Shown: piece after piece, positions 11,801 through 23,483 of the stretch
Numbering within the stretch: the first letter of the stretch is position 1
Layout of the letters: each line of letters begins with the position of its first letter
Assembly: GCA_026874595.1 (NCBI GenBank)
Contig: CM049313.1
Location: forward strand, 62,619,159-62,683,158
Origin: Sipunculus nudus
Lineage: Eukaryota > Annelida > Sipuncula > Golfingiida > Sipunculidae
Direction: 5' to 3'
Length of the DNA: 64,000 nucleotides
Position numbers and translations under genes: made by a program
The notes under the pieces: model-generated
What the model was told of the DNA's origin: nothing
Databases searched by the model: none
Seen by the model: the letters and a program-made list of their open reading frames with translations, nothing else

Positions 11801-14800
11801 GTAAGCTTTTTTTATAGCAACCAGTAAATATTTGCCTAAATATATTGACCGATCTGTTTAAGTGTAGTGCCGTAGCCATTTACATTTATTTCTGTATAAC
11901 GGAATACTAGTAGTATGATAGATTTCTTATTACAGTTTCAGGTTACATTTCTAAAATGGAAATTCAAATTTTTTTCATTTAAATTAACCTGTAGAGTTAA
12001 TTTGAACGAAATTGTAAATAATTTGATTATTTCCTAGCGAATTAAGTCAATCATTCATCACATCACAGTAATATGCGTTGTGCCAAAGGACTTTCCATTT
12101 GAACTCTCATCTCATGCACCTTCTTGGGGTTAGGGAGTAGCTGTGTCGTGTATCCTTACAACGACTTATCGGTGTTTGCAGCTGATGAATTAAAATACAC
12201 TTATCATCAAATTACAAAACGATTACTTATAGTACAGATAGGTCCAAACATATGTAAATAAAACAAAATGTAGTCAATTAAAATTCTCCTTTTAAACATT
12301 TACCTTAATATAAAATGACACTCTGCGCAGTACATTGTCAATATTGTATACGAAAACATATTGATATAATGATGAAGCGAACTGTACCAGAGAGGAATCC
12401 AATCCTTTTACCCTGGGGGTTTTGATTTACATTTTAGTTTTACCTTGAAATGAACACAGTTTATTTCTATTATATGGTATCAACCATTTGGCTTATAATT
12501 TTACATACGATTTGTATTTGCTTCAAGATGACTTCTTCCTAGATTACCGCCAGTCTTTACGGTACTGTTTGAGTCTTTTTCTTTCTTACTGAAGGGATAT
12601 GATATCTCACGATCCTTTTGCTTTAAAAAAAGACTACAAAAATTTTTACAGAATACCGGCCAAACAAAGAGATGGACGTGAATAAAACAGAACGGGTCGG
12701 TTGTGAAAATTGATATACATTATGTACATGTAAGCATGTCTAATGCTGAAAATAATACTTTATTGAATGATTATTCGGCTGTGTTGTTTATTATTCACCA
12801 TGTTAGTGTATATTAAAGAATGCTGTAGATAACATTGCAACCAGAATTACCCACCCTTCCGCCAGAGGTCGTTTCTTATCAAAATGAATATCTACCAGTT
12901 AGGCAAAGTGGGACAGCCGGGACTATGCTTGTCTCAACTCTCAAAATTTTAAATCAAAATTTGTTACATTTCAAGGAAACACCTGTTTACATTTTACATG
13001 TGCATGCTTACATAATGTTACTGTACCGTGAACACCCGTGGTGATGTAATTTGCTGCCAACAATTCTTATTGAACGGACTACATTACCCTCTTCACTACA
13101 TCTATACCTACACCGGAAGCATTTGGAAGCCCCGGTGCATTGTGGGTGGCAGATTTTGAAACCCACAAACCCTAACCAGCAGAGTCGTCCTTTCGTGAAA
13201 TCGATTCTGTGCAGTGTGCTCTCTAACCTTTAAACTATCAATTATCCACCTGTAGCATTCCTCGCAAGATGACGGTGTAAATGAGATTACCACGTGGTTC
13301 CCATGTAATAGTGTTCGTGATAACATACCTCTGTGTGGAATACATATGTTAATAACACTATGCGTCCAGCCGTTCACACGATTAGTTGGAATGTGTTGTT
13401 TTTAGTGTAATAATTTTTGTTGCTACTTTCATTCGCATGTTGATATCGCCATAACTGACGATCTTCTTGGTTTCAGATCCTTCAATTATTATTTACTGCC
13501 AATAAACTATTCACCAGATGGCAGTAATGACAATACTAAAATGCCAAAGAACCAGACCATTATAATTTATAAGTGAAGTGATGGTATCCAATAATCGGAT
13601 TCAATGCTGGGCATCTGTGCCTGTATTATATGCCCTGTATAAGAACAATTGTCAGACTTATAACCACTCTACGATTTGTACCGGTACCGGTAGATATTTC
13701 TTCATGTATGTATAAATTCTTTACAATGGAGACATGCATATTAATTCTTCTACAATTCTCGAATTTTTAAGGGTAGAGTTTTATACAATAAAGGCTCGAC
13801 CTCAGTTAAGTTTTGTCAGTAATAATGGCTGACACATGTAATTGTTTTTTTTTTAATTATGCTTACTTAAATCAACAAAGAATATGATAAAATATAGCAA
13901 AAATATTGTTTGGTATATTGACCAAAAATCTCTCCGGGATACTACTGTTGCGTATTAATATACGTATAAAAAATTACATAAATAGCTGTCTTGCTAACAT
14001 ATACTACGAAAATACTGGAAAATATCGGGACCAAAAATTCTTCGGGACCTTTTTTAAGGGTTTTCATTAGTCCTCCTGGGTTGGACCCCCCCCCCCCCCC
14101 CCCGCCTTTCCTAAATCCTGGATCCGCCCCTGATTACAGGTGTGATACTGCCCTGTCAAGTGGTCCGAAACAGGGATGGAATTTTGCAGATGTACTTATT
14201 CTTAGTTAAGCCAGCATAAAGAAAATTGAAGAGGATACCTCCAACAAAAAGATGTTAAAAACATGCTCTGATATTATATTCTGTCCTGTCGTGGTGTAAG
14301 TTTCATCAATCAGACCTCACGATCTTCTGTGGGCTTTCTATCATATCGAAGAACAATGTAAAATTGACCTTGGTACAATTGTAGGATATTTTAGGCGAAA
14401 TCCGTAGGTCTATCATAACACAGGCGTAGCTTGTCGTGGAAAATCGCAAAACATACCTGCAAAATTGTTCTGATGTTTAGAATCGTCCGTATGGGGCGAA
14501 AAAGTTTGTTAAAAATATAATAAGATGCTGCGACTTTTTCTGTCACAAACCACCTGAATATTGTACGAAACACCAACGACTGTTATGGGAATTTCAGCAC
14601 TTTTCCATTATAGACTTGTTGTATACCTGTTTTGCGACACGTAACATTCGCAGACAAGCGTTTGCCGCAGACAATCCCAAGAAATTGTGTTGTCTGAGGG
14701 GGTCGTCCTTGCTGCCATAGTATACGAAAAGTCGCAACAAATCTTTAAATTCCTGCCTGACTGAGTGTAGAAAATAGTGAAACAAACTGCACCGTATATG

Positions 14801-17800
14801 AGGCCTGATATAAATGAATTTTTATATGACTTTTGTTATTTCTCAGGAGGAGATAACAAGTTTGAGATGACGTTTTATAGCGAGGAGAGTCGTTTGTTCG
14901 CCAACCTGATGCGGCACTACAACAAGTACACGCGGCCTGTGGTGACTCCAAACCAGACTGTCAGCGTCAAGTTCGATGTGATATTCCAGGATATTATAGA
15001 CTTTGTACGTACTATATGATACCCTCGGTACTTTACTAGTTTATGATCGAAATTGCGCCTCAAATCCATGCATAAAATTTGATTTTAGTGGAATATAAAA
15101 AGTGGATGCTCTTTTTTAACCTTTCCATTTTTTACCACTTGCCTGTTGCTTATCAGTATTTCATTATAATAAAGAAAAAGGAGTCTTAATGTGTAAATTT
15201 AATACGAAGTGATCAAGGTTTGATAAATAAATTTTCTAATATAACTGTTACCTAGGGATTTTGAATTTAATGTGTTACCTGTATTTTACCTATAATACAA
15301 CCTTCGACTGCAAATGCCATAGTCAAATTTAAGTTATTACTTGGTAATCGTGCAGTTTGTCATTCAGATGTAGCTGTGCTTCATTGCAACATGTACCCTG
15401 TTACCTATACTCCTGTTTATTTATACGGTTTAGTTTTTGAATTTCAAATCAATCCGGAGATTTACCTAAAAGAAAGAATAATGTTCAAAATTTTTCCCAT
15501 TACATGACAACAAGTTGCAACCGTTTGGTTGAGCGGTCTCGATTTGTACCATTTTGACTTATTAGAACGCCTTTTTTCACTATTACAAAGCAAAGGCGTT
15601 CTTCATCTCCCAGTCTCAATGAAGTGTGTCCTCCTGTTTTTCAACCTATTGTATGTTAACTTTCAGTATCCAAAAGCATGGCTGAATTATTATGGCAATA
15701 TGATTTCCTCTATCATACCTGCTTCGCTACACAAAGCGTCCATGCAGTTTTAACATGTCCGTATACGGAAAACATAGGGTTGTCAAATCGACAAGTTTAG
15801 GGTTGTCAAATGACTGTACCTAAAACAACAACCCAGATTGTCAAAATATATCGTCAGATTCAGCATGTAAAATTTTATGTCAGACTCACCGAAGTATTAC
15901 TGTCTTCATGCAAGTCGTTCCACGTATCATAATTTGTTGAGATCTCCAATATTTTGTTGGAAATCTGTTACAGGTGCTCTTTTTATCGTGTGACACGGGC
16001 GTAACTCGTGTTGTGACCCCTCGCCGGGCCGTTTGTTACATTCTCAGTATATCCATACTGGTTGAACTCTCGTTGTTATGCTAGCCTTGGGCTTTCTTGC
16101 CTGGTCGTGAGTCTAGTGTGGACCCTGCTATATAGAGACACACACAGCGATGTTCTTCTAGATGATTCCTGTAATGCGTGTTTACTGTGTTGTGTAAGAT
16201 TTTTTAGACTGTTCGAGAAGTGGAAAATTCTCGGCTTGGGGTGAAGAGTATATAAAGGGGCTGTGTTTTAGAGCCGAGAGAGAGAGAGAGAGAGAGAGAG
16301 CAGAGAGGATTTCCAGCGGACGCAGAATCATGTGTGTCAGTTTCTGGGACCTTATCCGACGAGTGCGGCAATTATAGATTTTCTTCAAACTTTCTCCTGG
16401 ATTTTGTGCATTTGGACTTCAGTTTACCTTCTGGATTGTTACAAGAACTTTACACTGGACTGTCATTCTCCGAGAGTATACATTTAAAGAACTAATCGTT
16501 GTGACGGTAGTGGTATCCAGGTACTGTGCACTTTGTGTATTTTAGTGTGTGATTGTATTGATTTGTTGTTATACCGCTGTTTTACTGTATAATTGTATTG
16601 ATTTAGTGCATTGTAATGTTAGGGTCGTTTTAAGAATAAATTATGGTTATTTGTTAACAAAGAACCACTGACTTCTTTGTTCATTCCCCTAGACATTTCA
16701 CGCTGCCTAGTGTGACAGAATCTGATTGTTTTATCTCCATTACAAAACTTGTGTTCATCACGCATACGTGACCTGTTTATATTAGGTTCCATAACAAATC
16801 TCATAGGCCTTTGTCTTTACTTAAATCTTACCCATATAACCATTGATTTAGACGGTAAATTTAAATAATATAGAAATTAAAATCTGTTATGATAGCGACT
16901 TAGGAAAGGAAAATATAAATATTTATTTCAATTGATGCTAGAAGACAAGGCCTTGTAGGACAACAGAAAACAGAGACATAGAGATGCAATGGCAACTGGA
17001 AAGACCTCTGTGTAATAAAACGTTCAAGGACATTTCTTCAAACGGGGCTGAATCATCTTCTAAGCATTCATTTGACTTATTTCTGTTTTTAACTTCAGGA
17101 TGTTCAAAAGCAAGAACTACATACAGTTGCTTGGTTGCATGAGGTAAGAGACAGTAAAGCCTTTTCCTTTTAAAAAAGCATTGCTTCAACATATACATGA
17201 CAAATATATAGTATGTGTGATCAAGTATGGAACGTTATGCCGAGTAAGTCTTCATTAAATGTAAATTATGTTTATAGATTTTTTGTTGCCTAGCAGCAAA
17301 GGATGATATTTGGCAAGATAGATGGTAGAACAATATTTCTGACTTCTAAGTAAATTAACATTGAACATACTCCCCTGTCTCAATAAAACAGACTTGGACA
17401 GACATGCAGCTAAAGTGGAACGCAAGTGAACATGGCGATGTGGAAACAATCAACCTGCCGAGCAACGCCATCTGGCGGCCAGATATCCTACTATACAACA
17501 GGTATATTGTTTATTGGTATAATTGTTATTAGTTATATTAATAACTAAGTGATGACAGTGGCAGTTGTACTATATTTAGTAGCATTATTATTGTTTATAT
17601 TTTAATTAGTGTAGACGCGGTATTATTTAATTTTATCATATGCAGATTTGTTCAGACGTACGATATAAATGAAAGGAGATTTACATTTGGTGTTATGGAT
17701 CATCACCATTAAAATCATCTTAAGTATTAATATTTACAGTTCCAATCAGGACATTGAACATAAAGCACCTGATCCATCATCTGTAGATTTAAAGCTTATT

Positions 17801-20800
17801 TTATGCTTGTCAAAATGTGGACGTAAACTTAGGTTTATACATATTTATTAAACATGATTACAAAAAAAAAAAAAAAAAAACCAATTTGGCGTTTTGAAAA
17901 ATATGAACGATTTCTTTGGCGAAAATGGAATATACAATTATACCAAAAAGGCAATAATTATCGAAGTATCTACAGTCACATCAAATGGCGGACACATAGT
18001 AACATGAAATATTATACATATTATAAATAATGTCAGTTTATATTGTGTGTCATGTTCTCCCTCTCCCGGATTCTCTTTGTATCACGTGACTTTACATGAC
18101 GTCATCAGCCGAAGTGACAAATGGGGTCCTATGGAGGAGACACTGGCGCTGGTTAACGGGACGACGGGACAAGTATTGTGGGTGCCTCCCATCCATCTAC
18201 GGAGCTCCTGTATCGCTGACCTCAGCAAGTTCCCTTACGACAAACACCGCTGCAAACTCATGTTTGGTTCCTGGACCTACTCCACAGCTAAAGTAAGTTA
18301 TATCACCAACGGCCAATCATATGCTGGTTCCCTGGCCCAAGGGTATAGCTACTGGGCCCGAAAATGAGTGTGATGGACATCAATTGACAAATACCGGTCT
18401 CGCCTTGGAAAACTTTATGCGGGTTCCAAATGGTTCAGAATTTTCTTCGGGGTTTGGGGATGGACGCGGTATGTTTTCTGCGCACTGGGAGTGGGGGTTT
18501 ATTTTGGTTGTTGGGGTTGCAAAACTGTCACAGACATTATTTTTTATTCTGCATTCCACTTTAGCTGCCTGTACATTGGCGTTTAAAAAAGAACTTTCCA
18601 CATGAAAATGTTCACTCTCTCTAGGGCCATCATAGGCAATCCTAAATGACTTTCTGATAATATTTTTTCTACTTGTAATCTTCTTCCATAAGAAAAGAGA
18701 TTATCGCCTGAGAGAGTTTTGGTCACGCGGCCTTGTTATTTTGTCCTCACTCGAAGAACCATAATGAGCCGATTGGGAGATACTGAAACTGTGTTGGCAT
18801 AGTTTTGTTTGGAAACGTTTGCATAATGCACAAATGAAGTGTGAAATTGAAAGAATATTTATTTTTCCCTAATGTCCCTTTAAATAAACAAGTAATTATA
18901 TATGGGATTTTAAGAATGGTGATCATCCTGGCCTTAACGAAGCTTTATGTCGTGAACGTTGGGATTTCATAGATACAGAACCAACAGACGTTAACTCTTT
19001 AGCTACACTGTGGACAAACACGTTTCTGTCTATTGCGGCTCGTTTTATTCCCAGGCGAAAAGTGACTGTTCGACCAAGTGATAAGCCATGGATCACATGC
19101 GAATTAAAACGATTAATACGCAAACGAAATAGATTATGGAGGCGCTATAGAAAAACGTCGAATGAGGTCCACTTCCAGGTTTACAAAAAAGTACGTAATG
19201 AAGTAGTCCGCTTATATCGAAAATCATATTCTGATTATATGGAGAGTCTTAACGAACGGCTAGAAGTTCTGACAGCAAATCTTTTTGGCAAAATGTGAAA
19301 CATATAATTGGCAATAAAAGGGAAAGCGTAATTCCTCCTCTTTTACATGATGGCGAATTAGTTACTGATGACCAAGGAAAAGCCGAAATGTTTAACCAGC
19401 ATTTCATCTCACTTTTCGAATCATCTGATTCTTCCAATCACACAAATGACACGAGTTTCACAACACAGTCAACACATTATGGACACCAACGATTTTCCAA
19501 TATTAACATAAATCCTGAGAACGTCGTGAAAATATTAATGGATCTGAATCCAAGTAAGGCCACTGGGCCTGATGATATTGGTAATCATCTGTTGAGCGCA
19601 ACAGCCAAAAATATCTTCATCCTCTCACTAAGATTTTCAACATATCCTTACACACAGCCACATTCCCGACCCCGTTGAAACTGGCAAATGTTACTCCAGT
19701 TTATAAAAAAGGGGATAGAAACCAACCCACCAACTATCGACCAATATCTCTGTTGTGTAACGTTTCCAAGGTATTTGAAAGAGCAGTGCATGATGCACTT
19801 TATGCATTCCTAGTAAGTAATAAAATCCTCATAGACAATAACTCTGGATTTAAAAAAGGAGACTCTACTATTAACCAGCTTGTGGCAATAATGGATAAAA
19901 TTTATCGTAGTATTGATACAAAATGTGATGTCAGAATGGTCTTTCTGGACGCCACTGCTGCATTCGACCGAGTGTGGCACGACGGTCTCTCCATTAAATT
20001 GTCTAACTCGGGGATTCAAGGATCCATACTTAACTGGCTAATTGATTATGTTAAAAATCGCCACCAACGAGTTGTTCTTAATGGTAAGGTGTCAAGCTGG
20101 CAGTCGACGTCAGCAGGAGTCCCTCAGGGTTCTATTTTAGGTCCACTGCTTTTCCTTGTATATGTAAATGATATTAATTCAGGTATTGAATCAGATTTGC
20201 ATCTCTTCGCCGATGATACATGTCTCCTTAATGTGGCTACTAATCCACTCTCCACTGCTCGTATAATCCAGCGTGATCTGAATACTCTTGAATGCTGGGC
20301 CCGGAGGTGGCATGTAAAATTTAATCCTACCAAAACTGTCGCAATGACTTTCTCTTCTCGTGTAGGTAAAACACATCATCAAACCTTGTACCTGAATGGC
20401 GAACCTTTATCTGAGACTCAAAGCCACAAACACTTGGGAATAACTTTATCATCAGATCTGTCATGGTCCGAACATATTTCTAATATTTGTATTAAAGCCA
20501 ATAAAAAATAGGACTACTAAGACGTCTGAAATATAACATGAGGCGACATACACTGGACCACTTATACAAGTCACATGTTCGTTCAGTCCTCGAGTATGGA
20601 AATGTAATATTCGATAATATGAGCATATCAAACTGTAAAGAACTCGAAAATATCCAGTACGAGGCTGCTAAGCTGGTCACAGGAGCACTTCCAACGACCA
20701 GTTATGATAAACTTTTATCTGAACTTGGCTGGCCTACATTAAAAAGCAGACGAACAAAATCTAAGTTATGTTTATTCTATAAGTTATATCATGGTCTGTG

Positions 20801-23420
20801 TCCAGTGTTCATGTCACGATTAATGTGTGCGTCAGTCTCAGACGTTACACCTCGGAACCTAAGAAACGCTAGTGACTTGCGCCCGCCACGTGCAAGAACT
20901 GAAAAATACAAATCGTCGTTCATTCCATCTTGCACAGTCCTATGGAATTCATTAGATGCGCCATTAAAAAATGCAGCCAGCGTCATTAAATTGTTTTAAA
21001 TCTTCTCTAAACAGATACCTTGGCTTAGCGTCAGACCCCCCATTATATTATAGTTATGGAAAAAGAAAGAAGAATATTTTAATTTCAAGACTTAGGCTCG
21101 GCCATAGCTGCCTCCGAGATCATCTATATAGACATGGCCTGTCCGAAATTAATCAATGTCCACACTGTGGAATGGTTGAATCATCTGTTCACTTCTTCTT
21201 AATGTGTCCATACTACGAAATCGCACGACAACTGCTACTAGAGCAATTACAAAATATAATCCCTTATATAATAACTTCTTTCATTTCAAATCCAGGCAGA
21301 CAACAAGCCGATAAATTAATGTCTATCTTGTTACATGGGTCATCAGATTTCAGTATAATAGTCAATCAGTGTATACTTGATCACATCTACACATATCTTA
21401 AATCATCAAGACGTTTTTTATGCTGAAAATGTCATGAAATGTAATTGTAACTGTGATATATTATCTATATTTTTTTAAACATCTACCAGGGTCAATACCT
21501 TTAATCACTGAACTTTGTTCTTGTATTTCAAATGTATTTATCAGACTTTGCTGATTGTTCATATCTTATCTTCTATAAGTACGAAGGATACATCATATTA
21601 TGCATGATCGATAACAGATTTCCTCGGTTTTGATATCTCAACATATTGTTATTGAATACATATCATATATATTAGCATATTATTTAGACATTCATTGATA
21701 TATTGTTATAACGGATTTGTTATATGCACAATTCTCTTTAATTGTTAGACATTTGTATATTGTATCTCCTGCTTGTAAGTTTGGAGAGTACTTATATTAG
21801 CGCTTATAAGCGCTACTTGTACAATCCAAAAGAAATAAATATGTTTAAACCAATTATAACGACGACTGTAGACTTGCATTGGCGATGAACAATTATCCTG
21901 AGAGTTTCATAATTATCGAAAACAGTAAAATCTTATACCTTTTAAAACTGCACGGTTCGTTAAAAATATAATATATGAAAACCTCTGTTTTAAGGGAAAA
22001 TATAATCATATATCTGAAACAAAGGATGATTTAGAACTTGCGGTGTATCCCCGATTCCGACATACAAATGCGTCATCCGCGTTTTATTCTTTTAAAAAAA
22101 AATGGCAGCCCCCTGTGAGCGGTCAGGGTTTGATATGGGCATGTAAATAGGTCAGGAAAAAACTCCAAGAACAGTCGTTATTTTGCATTTTATCGGAGAG
22201 AGTTTGTGGGCTATAAGGTCTGAATCTTCCTAGTTAAAGCCTGGGAAACGCTCAGGGGATAAACCTTATACTCATTTGTTCTTGAATATAATACACAGGA
22301 GACACAAGACAACTAAAGTGAATTTATTACTGAATATTCTGTTCAGGTTGACATGATTCCTAACATGAAGTTTACGAAAGACATCACAACGACACACGAG
22401 TGGAAGATGGAACTGGTGGACGTTAATCGAATGGACACCAAGTACCTGTGTTGTCCAGAACCTTACGTCACTCTAACATACACCCTGGAGTTGACCAGAC
22501 AGGCCGGAAATTACGTACGCAAGCTGATAGCGCCCTCTATCATCCTGGCTCTGGTCATACCTGTTGTGTTCCTACTACCTACTGGCTCAAAATCTAAGAT
22601 CACACTCGGTACGTTATTAATGTCTCATCGTGTTATATGTTTCATTGTGTCATATGTTTTAATGTGTAATATGTTTCAGTGTGTAAGGCCCCTTTTCAAT
22701 GCGAGAGGAAACGCACTGAATTGAGCTTTTCCACTCCACATGACGTGCTTTTACAAGGGATTCTCCCATCCTCAAGCGTTGTCGTTCATGTATCTGTTAT
22801 GTACAGTTCACTGTATTCATGCATGTATTTATAACTTTCGTTATACATTTGCAGAAACATATAGATTTTATTACTATTGGCATGCGGGTGGGCTATGCTG
22901 GGGCGGCTACAAGCAGACTACATTCGTGTCCTTAACCTCAACAAGAAAACTCACCCGGGCGCGTTTCCGCGTGCATGGAAAAGGAACACACGATTTACAC
23001 TGCATGGTGCGACTTTTCCGCACGCGGAAAAGAGCGAGAAACATACAGCACAACGAAACATACTGCATAATGAAACATAAAATACAAGGAAACATACAAC
23101 ACATTGAAACATTAAAGGGCCCTTATCCATGCGCGCGCTGAAATAAATCGCGCTTGTGTAAATGATGTATCTCTTTCCCAATCAGCGAGGAAATGCGCGC
23201 GTTTTAGCGTGAGTGTTAAATCGTTCAAACTACCGACAATTATTAAAGATATAATAATAAGTTTGTATGCGTGGGCAGTGATTATTACATATCTGTCCTA
23301 ATATATACGACTACGAATATGATTGTAAATCAATCACTCGCAGTATTAATAATAATAATAGTAATAATAACAATAATAATAGTAATAATAATCATAATCA
23401 TAATCATAACCAAATTAACG

Positions 23421-23483
<63 letters not shown>

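Noticed and set aside
18380-18605. Open frames overlapping and following gene A exon 5.
   Set aside because: They read through the GTAAGT donor into intron 5. The exon's own frame is fixed by the Cys-loop and by exon 6.
22740-23141. 133-codon frame in gene A intron 6.
   Set aside because: It crosses GC-rich palindromes and the GAAACATAC minisatellite, has frames on both strands of similar length, and shows no domain.
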